Shown here: positions 15,901 through 24,532 of the stretch, piece by piece | How positions within the stretch are numbered: the stretch's first letter is position 1 | Layout of the letters: each line of letters opens with the position of its first letter | Origin: Sulfurovum sp. | Lineage (GTDB): Bacteria > Campylobacterota > Campylobacteria > Campylobacterales > Sulfurovaceae | Assembly: GCA_023955225.1 (NCBI GenBank) | Contig: JAGSGJ010000012.1 | Span: forward strand, 1 to 48,091 | Reading direction: 5' to 3' | Length of the DNA: 48,091 nucleotides | The notes under the pieces: model-generated | Databases searched by the model: none | What the model was told of the DNA's origin: nothing | What the model saw: only the letters and a program-made list of their open reading frames with translations | Program-made: the position numbers and the translations under genes

Positions 15901-16677
15901 ATGAAAAGAGTAATATTACCTTTAGCTCTTTTGGCAACTATGGGAACTGTATCGGTAAGTGCCGGTGAACAGTTTGCTATGAGTGATGCTGATAGAGCGA
16001 TGTATACAGAGATGCTAGAAAACAACCCTGCAGATATTTTTGTTGAAGAGGGTGGAGAGATACTAGAGGAAACACTAGGAGGAGAAGCTGCATTGGCAAA
16101 ATTCCTAGAAGTTTCAGAAAAAGATTTACCTAAATATATTGCAGGATTCCCAAGATATATTAAGAAACTTGGGAATGTTGTAGGACTTGATCAAGTCATG
16201 CAAGCTATGCAAGTTGAACAAGGTAAAGAGAAAACAAAACTTAAAAGTGGAAAAATGTTTGCGATGCTTGCCTATGTGAAATCATTAGCAAATGACGAAG
16301 TGATTAACATAGATGTAGAAGCAGATGATCATATAAAAGAAGCCTATGCGGTAGGTAAAAAACACTATATGACAGCAAGAGGGGGAAGAGGGCTTTCTTG
16401 TAACTCTTGCCATAGTGCAGATATCGTAGGACAAGTACTTAGAACACAACCTCTTCCAGATTTGGGTGAGAATAATGTTGCTGGTACATGGCCTGCATAC
16501 CGTATGACAAAGTCAAGTTTAAGATCAACACAAAGAAGATTTCAGGGGTGTATGAAAAATGCATTGCTTAAAGTCATCCCTATAGGGTCTAAAGAGATGG
16601 TAGCACTTGAAGTATACGTGACTACGCTTGCAGCAGATAAGAAAAAAGCCATAGCCATCCCTGGTTTGAAAAGATAA
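15901..16677 (+). CDS. soxA: SoxA, cytochrome c subunit of SoxAX
   Basis: The catalytic subunit of SoxAX. It has a Sec signal peptide (to ~residue 21), a single heme motif C167-NSC-H171, and C217 in FQGCMKN, the cysteine expected to be the persulfurated heme ligand. It is therefore the monoheme SoxA form; some bacteria carry a diheme SoxA. The adjacent soxZ and soxB genes are within 10 bases. Confidence 0.95.
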   Translation: MKRVILPLALLATMGTVSVSAGEQFAMSDADRAMYTEMLENNPADIFVEEGGEILEETLGGEAALAKFLEVSEKDLPKYIAGFPRYIKKLGNVVGLDQVMQAMQVEQGKEKTKLKSGKMFAMLAYVKSLANDEVINIDVEADDHIKEAYAVGKKHYMTARGGRGLSCNSCHSADIVGQVLRTQPLPDLGENNVAGTWPAYRMTKSSLRSTQRRFQGCMKNALLKVIPIGSKEMVALEVYVTTLAADKKKAIAIPGLKR

Positions 16678-16686
16678 GGGGATAAA

Positions 16687-18462
16687 ATGGAAATAGATAG
16701 ACGAGACTTCCTACAGATTGCAGCATCCCTAGGTATATTAGGTGCAACTGGAGGAACAAATCTTTTTGCCGGTGAAGCAGGTAAAGAACGTATCAAAAAA
16801 TTGACTTTTTCTGATGTAGTAGATTTTAAAGCAAAAGGTAAAGCAACGATACTTCACATCTGTGACTTACATGCACACCTTAAGCCACTTTACTGGAGAG
16901 AGCCATCTACGCTTATTTCTGCTAAAAACTTGGTAGGAACACCAGGGTTTATTTGTGGTGAAAGTTTCCAAAAATACTATGGCATTGCTCCGGGAAGTTT
17001 AGATGCGTACTTTGATACACACAATGACTTTGCTGAACTTGCTAAAAAGTTTGGAAAAATGGGTGGTATTGCTCATATGAAGCCAATCATTGATCATGTG
17101 AAAAAAGAGAGAGGTTCAGAGAATGTACTTCTTTTAGACAGTGGAGATACTTGGCAAGGTACAGCAGTGGCACTTAAAACCAATGGTGAAGCCATCGTAG
17201 ATGCGCAAAACTATTTGGGTGTAGATGTGATGGTTGGACACTGGGAATTTACATACGGTAAAGAGCGTGTTCAAGAGTTGATCGGTATGTTAAAAGGAGA
17301 TTTTATCTCTCAAAATGTTATTGACAATGATCCATTCTCAGATGAGTTTGAAGAGCTGATCTTCCCACCATATACGATTAAAGAGATTGGTGGAGCTAAG
17401 ATAGGTATTATCGGGCAGTCATTCCCGTTTACTTCTACTGCAAACCCTAAAAAGTTCACAGAAGGTTGGAGTTTCGGACTTCGTCATGAATCACTTCAAG
17501 AGTATGTCAATGAACTTCGTAATGAGAAAAAAGTAGATGCCATCGTTGTGTTAAGTCATGATGGATTCTCTGTAGATCAGGAATTGGCTAAAAAAGTGAC
17601 AGGTGTTGACTTTATTTTAAGTGGACATACACATGATCCTAGCCCAGAGCCTATCATTGTAAATGATACAGTGATCTTGATTTCTGGAAGTCATGGTAAG
17701 TATATTTCAAGACTTGACTTAGATATAAAAGATAAAAAAGTGGCAGGGTATAACTTTAAATTGATACCTGTAGCTTCAAATCTTATTCCTGCGGATAAAG
17801 CGGGGGTTGACTTGGTTGAAAAATGGTATAAACCTTACAATAAAGAGCTCAATGAAGTGCTTGGTACAACCAAAGGACTACTGTATAAAAGAGATACTTT
17901 CTATTCAACTTTTGATTCGCTCATAGGTATGGCAATTCAAGACGAGATGAAATGTGATATTAACTTTAATCCAGGATATAGATGGGGTACAACAGTACTT
18001 CCTGGTGATGACATTTTAAAAGACAATGTCTATGAGATGACAGCGATCACGTATCCTGAGGTTTATACGTTTGACCTCAAAGGTAAAGTGATTGCAAAAT
18101 TGATGGAAGACATTGCAGATAATGTATTTAACGCAAACCCACTCTTACAACAAGGTGGTGATATGAGTAGAGTCACAGGTGGTAGTTACAGCATCACTAT
18201 ATCTGCTCCGTCAGGAAAGCGTATCACTGATTTTATGATCGGTGGAAAGCCAATTGACTTAGAAAAAACCTATAGGGTTTCTTCATGGGGTGGTAACCTA
18301 CAAAATGTAGGTGAAAACCTAGATGAAAAAGCGATACGTCCAGTCTATGAAGTGGTAAGTGACTACATCCGTAAAAAGAAAGTCGTAGACATCAGCATGG
18401 AGTCTAATGTAAAAGTGTTAGATATGGACTGTGGATGTCCGGTCAAAGGTGCTACGTGTTAA
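16687..18462 (+). CDS. soxB: SoxB, dimanganese thiosulfohydrolase
   Basis: Hydrolyses the terminal sulfone from SoxY-bound S-sulfonate to release sulfate, in the periplasm. It has a twin-arginine signal (DRRDFLQIAASLGI). The 5'-nucleotidase-like metallophosphatase motifs HICDLHAHLKP, LLDSGDTWQGTA, VMVGHWEFTYG and LSGHTHDP provide the metal ligands. At 591 residues it is full length. It is last in soxXYZAB; soxCD is not in the window, so sulfur oxidation would need soxCD elsewhere or end in stored sulfur. Confidence 0.97.
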   Translation: MEIDRRDFLQIAASLGILGATGGTNLFAGEAGKERIKKLTFSDVVDFKAKGKATILHICDLHAHLKPLYWREPSTLISAKNLVGTPGFICGESFQKYYGIAPGSLDAYFDTHNDFAELAKKFGKMGGIAHMKPIIDHVKKERGSENVLLLDSGDTWQGTAVALKTNGEAIVDAQNYLGVDVMVGHWEFTYGKERVQELIGMLKGDFISQNVIDNDPFSDEFEELIFPPYTIKEIGGAKIGIIGQSFPFTSTANPKKFTEGWSFGLRHESLQEYVNELRNEKKVDAIVVLSHDGFSVDQELAKKVTGVDFILSGHTHDPSPEPIIVNDTVILISGSHGKYISRLDLDIKDKKVAGYNFKLIPVASNLIPADKAGVDLVEKWYKPYNKELNEVLGTTKGLLYKRDTFYSTFDSLIGMAIQDEMKCDINFNPGYRWGTTVLPGDDILKDNVYEMTAITYPEVYTFDLKGKVIAKLMEDIADNVFNANPLLQQGGDMSRVTGGSYSITISAPSGKRITDFMIGGKPIDLEKTYRVSSWGGNLQNVGENLDEKAIRPVYEVVSDYIRKKKVVDISMESNVKVLDMDCGCPVKGATC

Positions 18463-18474
18463 TACTATAAAACC

Positions 18475-18534
18475 GTGCCTCGTCTCTTTGTTTGAAAGCA
18501 TTGTTAGTCTCCGCTAATTTGGAAGACGGGGCAC
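18475..18534 (+). other. Long stem-loop between soxB and the porin gene
   Basis: GTGCCTCGTCT (18475-18485) pairs with AGACGGGGCAC (18524-18534) over 11 bp with one G-T wobble, around a 38-base loop. It begins 13 bases after the soxB stop and has no T tract. It could be a processing or stability element that sets different levels for soxB and the downstream genes, a terminator, or an uncharacterised structured RNA. Confidence 0.45.
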
Positions 18535-18539
18535 CAGGG

Positions 18540-18570
18540 TTGTAATGTGAAATCACATCTCTATTATAAT
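18540..18570 (+). promoter_or_regulatory. Promoter region of the porin-led gene group
   Basis: TTGTAA (18540-18545) could pair with TATTAT (18562-18567, 16-base spacer) or with the perfect TATAAT at 18565-18570. A 14-base palindrome ATGTGA-AA-TCACAT (18545-18558) overlaps the spacer and is a likely regulator site. Its 2-base centre is too short for a canonical CRP site. Confidence 0.5.
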
Positions 18571-18621
18571 ATAACATAAACAAAAAAGTCTTTATGACTA
18601 AAAATAAAAAAAGGGTAGGAA

Positions 18622-20181
18622 ATGAAAAAGGGAACAATTAAAATCAGTATAGCTGCAGCAACACTGTTATCTATGGGTACATCTGCAATAGCAGGTGGAG
18701 ATATAGCACCAGTAGAACCGGTAGTGGTAGCAAAAGCAAAATCAGATGTAAAAAGAAGCCTTAAAGGCAATATGGTCGTAGTAGACAAGATCGTACCAGG
18801 TAGCGTAGACAGTATCCGTGAAATGTTTTCAGAAGGTATCTTTTATGGAAGATTAAGATCTAATACTTTTTACTGGGATTGGGGTACAGAAGTAGATGGA
18901 AAAACTAAAGACAATAAAAATATGGGTGTAGGTGGAAGCCTTATCTATAAATCAGCTGTTTTAAATGGTTTTAGCGGAACGATCGGTTATTATGGTTCTT
19001 TAAATCCTGAATTTTTCAGAATGGATGATGATGAAGTAGGATTTGCTAAAGCGGGTAAAGATACTTTTAGTCGCCATAAAGTTGCCTCAACAGGTGCTTA
19101 TGGTATGCACGTTCTAGGACAAGCATACTTAGAATACAACAATGGTACTGTTGATGTTAAAGCGGGTCGTCAAATGTTTGAATCAGTCTTTACAGCATCA
19201 AATGATACAAAAATGATACCAAATACTTTTGATGGTGTAAGTGTAAGTGCAAAAGTCGGATCTAAAACAAAAGCGAGAGTAGCATGGTTCGGTAAACAAA
19301 AATTAAGAGACCATGAAAATGCACATGATATGATCACATTTAATAGTGCAGATACTACTGATCTGTATAGAAAATGGGATAACAATGATGATGCAGGGGT
19401 TCATAAGGGACTTAATTATGATGCATTTGGTCTTGCTGGGGAAGATGCAAACCATGACATGTTCTTAGCAGATATTAAGACAAAAGCTGTGAAAAATCTA
19501 GACTTTACATTGAGTGCTTTAACTGTGCCTGGTGTCGTAACTGATATTGTGGCTGAAGGACACTATAGATTCAATCTTGATAACGGATGGGCAGTGAGAC
19601 CGGGTGTGAGATATTTCCATCAAATGGATGATGGTGGTGGAGAAGTTGCCGGAATTACTGGAACTGCTTTGAATCTTACAGGTAAAGCGGCAACAGGTTA
19701 TTCTAACAGTGTAACTACAGGAAATTCCCTTGACAGTAGTCTCTTTGCAGGAAGACTTGACCTTGAAATGCCAAACAAAAAAGGTTTCTTTAGACTTGGG
19801 TATTCAAAAGTTGCAGATGAAGCAGATATCGTTGCTCCATGGAGAGGATTCCCTACAGGTGGATTTACAAGAGCAATGGCACAGTATAACTGGTATGCAA
19901 ACACTGAAACATATATGGCAAGAGCTGTTTATAAGTTCAACTCAACATGGAAAGCTAGTTTAAGATATGCGATACAAGATTTTGATGATGCAAAAACGAA
20001 TGTACAGGCAGATAGTACGATCTGGCACCTAGATACATGGACGAACATCACTAAAAGACTTCAAATGAGAACACGTATCGGTATCGTTCAAGCTGATGAT
20101 GATATTATTACGACTGGTGGTGGAACTAAAGCAGATGTTTCTTATAACGAATATCGTTTAGAGTTTAATTACCTTTTCTAG
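18622..20181 (+). CDS. OprD-like outer-membrane porin
   Basis: A 519-residue protein with a signal peptide (to about AIAGG), alternating beta-strand sequence, an early EGIFYGRLRSNTFYWDW segment and a C-terminal EYRLEFNYLF with the terminal phenylalanine of outer-membrane barrels. It resembles OprD-type substrate-selective porins of Campylobacterota. Its position directly downstream of soxB, and 8 bases before the hydrolase gene, suggests it admits thiosulfate or another sulfur anion into the periplasm. That substrate is inferred from context. Confidence 0.8.
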   Translation: MKKGTIKISIAAATLLSMGTSAIAGGDIAPVEPVVVAKAKSDVKRSLKGNMVVVDKIVPGSVDSIREMFSEGIFYGRLRSNTFYWDWGTEVDGKTKDNKNMGVGGSLIYKSAVLNGFSGTIGYYGSLNPEFFRMDDDEVGFAKAGKDTFSRHKVASTGAYGMHVLGQAYLEYNNGTVDVKAGRQMFESVFTASNDTKMIPNTFDGVSVSAKVGSKTKARVAWFGKQKLRDHENAHDMITFNSADTTDLYRKWDNNDDAGVHKGLNYDAFGLAGEDANHDMFLADIKTKAVKNLDFTLSALTVPGVVTDIVAEGHYRFNLDNGWAVRPGVRYFHQMDDGGGEVAGITGTALNLTGKAATGYSNSVTTGNSLDSSLFAGRLDLEMPNKKGFFRLGYSKVADEADIVAPWRGFPTGGFTRAMAQYNWYANTETYMARAVYKFNSTWKASLRYAIQDFDDAKTNVQADSTIWHLDTWTNITKRLQMRTRIGIVQADDDIITTGGGTKADVSYNEYRLEFNYLF

Positions 20182-20189
20182 GAGTAAGA

Positions 20190-21107
20190 ATGAAAAGCAT
20201 CATTGCATTTTGTCTGTTTTTATGGACAGCACAGGCGTACGAATATAATTTGACGCCTGTAAAAGTCTCTGAAGATGTACATTGCTTTTTTGGTGCGCTA
20301 GAAAATATCACTAAAGAAAACGGTGGTAATATGGTAAATACATGTTTTGTCCAAACAAAACAAGGGTTCGTTGTCATAGACAGCGGCCCTACTTATGCTT
20401 ATGCGAAGCAAGCATATACTCAGATGCAAAAGATAGAAAACCTCCCCGTAAAGTATGTTATCAATACACACGATCATGATGACCATTGGTTAGGCAATAG
20501 TTTTTATAAAGGCAAAGGCGCTTTGTTGATAGGTCCACGGACGTATGAACAAAATGTAGTTGTAGGTATGGAAACAAGGATGCAGCGTACTTTAGGCAGT
20601 GAAATTTACGGCAAGACAGAGATCGTGGATCTTGACACTGTTGTAGATGACAACTTCACACTCAATGTCAGCGGCAAGATCTTCAAAATTGAACAATTGG
20701 TAGCAAAAGCACACACCCAAGGTGATCTTATAGTATACTTACCGGATGCAAACGTACTCTTTGCTGGAGACCTTGTGTTTAATGGCAGGCTCACTTCCAT
20801 ACGTGACGGTTCAATCATAGGTTCCATTAAGGCATTGGCAAAAATTGATGCACTGCATCCCAAAGCCATCATAGGCGGGCATGGGTACAAAACAGATGCC
20901 AATGCTACAGAAGCACTAAAAGCGTACCTCCTTGAAATGAAAGAAGAAGTACAAGAAGCACTCGATAATGATGTATCTATGGAGCAGATCACTAAAAAAG
21001 TTATAATGCCGAAGTATAAGAGCATGAAACTCTATGATGTATTGCATAGTCGTAATGTCTTTGAAGCGTATAGCGAACTTGAAATGTATGACGAGGATGA
21101 AGAATGA
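20190..21107 (+). CDS. Periplasmic metallo-beta-lactamase-fold hydrolase (SoxH-like)
   Basis: A signal peptide (MKSIIAFCLFLWTAQA) precedes a metallo-beta-lactamase fold with the zinc motif H94-x-H96-x-D98-H99 (INTHDHDDHW), a further His in AHTQGD, LFAGD and GGHG near the end. Sox-linked members of this fold are called SoxH and are thought to act on sulfur intermediates, without a settled reaction. The stop overlaps the next gene by 4 bases, so they are translationally coupled. Probably a thioester, persulfide or glutathione-type hydrolase. Confidence 0.82.
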   Translation: MKSIIAFCLFLWTAQAYEYNLTPVKVSEDVHCFFGALENITKENGGNMVNTCFVQTKQGFVVIDSGPTYAYAKQAYTQMQKIENLPVKYVINTHDHDDHWLGNSFYKGKGALLIGPRTYEQNVVVGMETRMQRTLGSEIYGKTEIVDLDTVVDDNFTLNVSGKIFKIEQLVAKAHTQGDLIVYLPDANVLFAGDLVFNGRLTSIRDGSIIGSIKALAKIDALHPKAIIGGHGYKTDANATEALKAYLLEMKEEVQEALDNDVSMEQITKKVIMPKYKSMKLYDVLHSRNVFEAYSELEMYDEDEE

Positions 21108-21865
21108 AAATTATGTTAGGGGTGTTGTTATGTTTAAGTTCACTGTTTGCCATAGAGGGTGAAGCCGTATTTGATAAAAAATGTCTCTCTTGTCATGTGA
21201 AGTTTATTGCTATGTCTAAACTAAAAGAGAATTATTTGGATCACAACAATACACTTCTTAAACTCACTGCACCTACATTAAATCAACTCTCTTACAGACT
21301 TAAGCAACGAATAGGTGATCCAAAAGGTGATAATGATATGCATCGTATGGAAGTGGCAGCATTTATTAGTGAGTATGTTTTATATCCAGATAGACAAAAA
21401 AGTCTTTGTTTAGAAGATGTAATGCAGCATTTTAAAACTATGCCTAGTCTTAAAGGAAAGATCAGTGAAGAGGAGCTGGACGAAGTAAGCACTTATATTT
21501 ATGATGCTGACGAGAAGATATTAGAAGAAAAAGGTGTACAATATGAAGGATTTGAAAAAGCTTTAGAAAAGGCAAAAAAAGAGCATAAGATCATTATGCT
21601 TAAGGTCATGAGTAAAGATTGTCATTTTTGTAGAAAAATGGAGAGAGAAGTCATGATAGACGACGAAGTGCAGAATGCTATAGAAAAAGATTTCATTCCT
21701 GTAGCTATAGACATATCTAGAACTCAGCTTCCTTTGGGGTTAAAAACTGAATTGACACCGAGTTTTATTTTTATAGATGAAAATGCTAATATATTAATGA
21801 ATCTGCCTGGGGCATGGGGTACAATGGATTTTCTTGAAATATTAAGAGAAGCAAAAACGAAATAG
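21104..21865 (+). CDS. Cytochrome c-like / thioredoxin-fold fusion protein (SoxW-like)
   Basis: A short signal peptide is followed by a heme c site C27-LSC-H31 within a small cytochrome-like domain (~20-140). A thioredoxin-fold domain with active-site C173-HFC-176 (KVMSKDCHFCRKM) and the cis-proline LTPSFIFID comes next. SoxW proteins are usually thioredoxins alone. Here a heme domain is built in and could pass electrons to or from the dithiol. No Met ligand for the heme is obvious, though several Met and His residues lie between the domains. It is translationally coupled to the MBL-fold gene. The role is probably reduction of Sox disulfides or persulfides. Confidence 0.82.
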   Translation: MKIMLGVLLCLSSLFAIEGEAVFDKKCLSCHVKFIAMSKLKENYLDHNNTLLKLTAPTLNQLSYRLKQRIGDPKGDNDMHRMEVAAFISEYVLYPDRQKSLCLEDVMQHFKTMPSLKGKISEEELDEVSTYIYDADEKILEEKGVQYEGFEKALEKAKKEHKIIMLKVMSKDCHFCRKMEREVMIDDEVQNAIEKDFIPVAIDISRTQLPLGLKTELTPSFIFIDENANILMNLPGAWGTMDFLEILREAKTK

Positions 21866-21884
21866 AGATAAGAAAGGATAAAAG

Positions 21885-22322
21885 ATGAAAAAAATATTGA
21901 TATTGTTAGTATTTGTATTAACTTCAATTGTAGCAGAGACAGAGTTCGCGGAACCTAAACCTGCAATAGATAACCCTAGAAAGATAATTTTTTCTATTCC
22001 TAGTGCTGAAATTAAAGAGATAAACCGCATTTTAAGTACGGTCAACAATGTGATAAAGTTTTATAGACCAGAAAATACGGAAGTGGTTATCGTAGCGTAC
22101 GGGCAGGGATTAAAGTCTTTGCTAAAAAAAGGGGATGCAGATGTACGAAAACGTATAGAGGCACTGATGACATATGATATAGAGTTCATCGCATGTGGAA
22201 ACACTATGAGAACACTTCATATCGAAAAGAAAGATTTACTTGAAGATATAGGATTTGCTACAGCAGGAATAGTTGAAATCATAGAGAGACAACTTCAAGG
22301 GTATACCTACTCACAACCATAA
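21885..22322 (+). CDS. Periplasmic DsrE-family protein (sox-linked)
   Basis: A 145-residue secreted protein (signal MKKILILLVFVLTSIVA) with DsrE-fold features: VVIVAYGQGLKSLL and the conserved cysteine in FIACGNTMRTLHIEKKDLL. It is a paralogue of the protein at 10721-11188. Located 19 bases after the cytochrome-thioredoxin fusion with an AGAAAGGA ribosome binding site, it belongs to the same operon. A sulfur-atom carrier role in the periplasm fits the neighbours. Confidence 0.82.
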   Translation: MKKILILLVFVLTSIVAETEFAEPKPAIDNPRKIIFSIPSAEIKEINRILSTVNNVIKFYRPENTEVVIVAYGQGLKSLLKKGDADVRKRIEALMTYDIEFIACGNTMRTLHIEKKDLLEDIGFATAGIVEIIERQLQGYTYSQP

Positions 22323-22392
22323 TAGGGGTAAAACCTTTTACATATTATTTACAGAATATCGCTATATTACGATATAAAATCAAAAGGATAAT

Positions 22393-23310
22393 ATGATGAA
22401 AAAAATGATTGTGATGTTGCTACTGTTAATTCAAATAATAGCTTTTGCAAACAATGATATTCTACTTTATAAAGTAGAGAATAAAGATTTAAAGGTAAGT
22501 GCACAGAGCCTTGCTGATGGTTTAACAGCATATGGATATATAGTAGCTAAAAACCAAGACATGAATGGACCATACAAAAAACAGTTTGGTACCAGTACCT
22601 TTCAAAGTTATACTCTCATGTCAGTCTATCACCCAGAAACCTCAGTGGGACTAGTACCTAAATATGCCGAAAGTGGTATTTTTACACCATTCTCCATAGC
22701 CGTCTATCAACGTCAAGGTGAAGATGACCTTTACATAGCGTTATTAACGGCTAAAGCACAAGAAAATATTATCAAAAAGCAAGATGTATTGTTCTCGAGT
22801 CTGGAAGTACTTAATAAAGAAACGATAGCGAAGATACTTCCTGACGCGATTGAAACATCATTAGGGTATGCAAATGTAAAAACAGATAAACCATTGTATA
22901 CAAAATACTCTTTTGATGTGGATGATGATGATGCTGTGGAAGCTATGGGTGATCTTATGATGATGATGCAGAGCGGTATGAAACCAAGCGGTTTTGTTGT
23001 GGCAAATTATATTGATTTTAATGCTATACTGAAGGAAGAGAAAAATGAAGACTATATATTCTATGATGCGTATTCTCTTTGTAAGTTGAAGATTATTTAT
23101 GAACTTTCTAAAACGAAGCCCGAGGCCGGCGCTTTTGCACCTTGTACTATGGTGATCTATCATAGAAAAGGAAGCAATAAAACTGAGATAGTCTCGTTAA
23201 ATATTGACAATCTTACTTCTACTTTAGCAATAGATGACAAAGGTTTGTTAACAATGTTAGAAAAAGCGCAATCAGATATGAAGAATATTATCGAAGAATC
23301 TGCAGAATAA
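22393..23310 (+). CDS. Secreted DUF302-like protein, copy A
   Basis: A signal peptide (to ~IIAFA) is followed by two related halves. The N-terminal half has VAKNQDMNGPYKKQFG...YTLMSVYHPE, and the C-terminal half has a YSLCKLKIIYELSKTKPEAGAFAPCTM segment; both resemble DUF302. The C-terminal half has a CxL and a later APC cysteine that could pair. The function of DUF302 is unknown. It stands 70 bases after the DsrE gene with an AT-rich gap that may hold its own -10 (TATAAAAT). The next gene is a paralogue only 13 bases away. Confidence 0.75.
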   Translation: MMKKMIVMLLLLIQIIAFANNDILLYKVENKDLKVSAQSLADGLTAYGYIVAKNQDMNGPYKKQFGTSTFQSYTLMSVYHPETSVGLVPKYAESGIFTPFSIAVYQRQGEDDLYIALLTAKAQENIIKKQDVLFSSLEVLNKETIAKILPDAIETSLGYANVKTDKPLYTKYSFDVDDDDAVEAMGDLMMMMQSGMKPSGFVVANYIDFNAILKEEKNEDYIFYDAYSLCKLKIIYELSKTKPEAGAFAPCTMVIYHRKGSNKTEIVSLNIDNLTSTLAIDDKGLLTMLEKAQSDMKNIIEESAE

Positions 23311-23323
23311 AAGGAATTTAAAT

Positions 23324-24301
23324 ATGAAATTGTTAGTTAAAGGGATACTTTATGCATCATTAGTAGTCTCCGGAGTTATGGCTCAAGAAGCAGTAAACAT
23401 AGTAGTAAAAGAACCTACTGTTATAAAAAATGTTGCTGCAGATATTGAAATATTTACTTCAGAAAATACAGACGGGAACATCACTACAGCAAGTATAGAA
23501 CAAGCATTTAAAGAAGCAGGTTTTATAGTCTCTGCCAATAGAGATATGAACGGTCCGTTTGTGAAACAGTTTAAAGAGTCAGGTTTTGATACCTATAACC
23601 TTTTTACATTTTATAAACAAGATACTGTTCTGGACCTGGTGAAGAAGTATCCAAATATAGGTCTTTTTGCTCCTATGAGTATGTCTATTTATACGAAGAA
23701 AGGTGAAAAAAAGATTTCAGTCTCTTCTTTAACGGCAGAAGCGATGGCTAAAATTATGAAAGCACCAAGTGATGATAAAACCTTACATGACTTAAGAATA
23801 CTTGTAAAGAAAACGTTAAAAAAAGCTATGCCAAATGGTTCATTTGAAACGTTAGCTTATGAGATGACAGAGGCAAAAGGTGAGCTTGTTACCAACTTTA
23901 GTATGGATATGGATGCAGATGAATGGGAAGATGAGTTGGAAGAATTTAAAATGGGCTTTGAAGGCGAGCTTGCTCCGAATGGCTTTGTCATTGCAGGGCA
24001 CAATAATTTAGGTGATGATTTTGAAGAATCAAACTATGATGCATTTGATTTTTATGAAGTCTATTCTGTTTGTAAACTACCGGTCATTTATACGATCGCT
24101 AAAACAAGACCGGAAGCAGGTGCATACGCACCATGTTCACTCTACCTTAGCAAAAAGAAAAGTGAAGAGATGATGCAAATAGGATTTCCTTCTGTATATA
24201 ATTGGATGAGTTCTATGGCTATAGAGAGTAAAGAGGATATGGAAGTATTGGAAACTGCACAGGCAGGAATGAAAAAGATATTAACAGGTCTTACTGAGTA
24301 A
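23324..24301 (+). CDS. Secreted DUF302-like protein, copy B
   Basis: A paralogue of the preceding protein: signal peptide, then SANRDMNGPFVKQFKESGFDTYNLF (first half) and YSVCKLPVIYTIAKTRPEAGAYAPCSL (second half). An acidic segment (~203-215) separates the halves. The same two conserved cysteines are present. The 3' end of a third copy survives as a relic at 7673-7729, so this family has expanded and decayed locally. A periplasmic role linked to sulfur or redox chemistry is suggested by position only. Confidence 0.75.
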   Translation: MKLLVKGILYASLVVSGVMAQEAVNIVVKEPTVIKNVAADIEIFTSENTDGNITTASIEQAFKEAGFIVSANRDMNGPFVKQFKESGFDTYNLFTFYKQDTVLDLVKKYPNIGLFAPMSMSIYTKKGEKKISVSSLTAEAMAKIMKAPSDDKTLHDLRILVKKTLKKAMPNGSFETLAYEMTEAKGELVTNFSMDMDADEWEDELEEFKMGFEGELAPNGFVIAGHNNLGDDFEESNYDAFDFYEVYSVCKLPVIYTIAKTRPEAGAYAPCSLYLSKKKSEEMMQIGFPSVYNWMSSMAIESKEDMEVLETAQAGMKKILTGLTE

Positions 24302-24329
24302 GAATGGGATTGCATACGATGTTGTTTGA

Positions 24330-24402
24330 AACCTTATAAAAAATATATAACATTATAAGGTTTTCATCCTCAATCTCATATTCTATGTTAGATTATAAAG
24401 TT
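24330..24402 (+). repeat. Palindromic repeat copy 3 (composite)
   Basis: A perfect 10-bp inverted repeat AACCTTATAA (24330-24339) / TTATAAGGTT (24353-24362) is followed by a second partial unit (24379-24402) with TATTCTATGTTAGA, like the right half of the copies at 7620 and 10655. It lies between convergent genes and may terminate both transcripts. Confidence 0.7.
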
Positions 24403-24487
24403 TCAATCTAAGATATATTTTGAAAGAGAATTAGGTTTGTTGGAATAGTACAAATTGTAGAGTTTAAAAAATATTGGAGTATGTAAT

Positions 24488-24511
24488 ATATAGGGCTATA
24501 AAGCCCTATAT
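24488..24511. terminator. Hairpin between the DUF302-like and superoxide reductase genes
   Basis: ATATAGGGCT and AGCCCTATAT form a perfect 10-bp stem with a 4-base loop, 22 bases beyond the superoxide reductase stop. No T tract follows. Confidence 0.5.
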
Positions 24512-24532
24512 GGAGAGGGAGGTAAAGTAAAC

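Noticed and set aside
18545..18558. Canonical CRP-binding site
   Set aside because: The half-sites TGTGA and TCACA are separated by 2 bases, not the 6 of the consensus; kept only as a generic palindrome.
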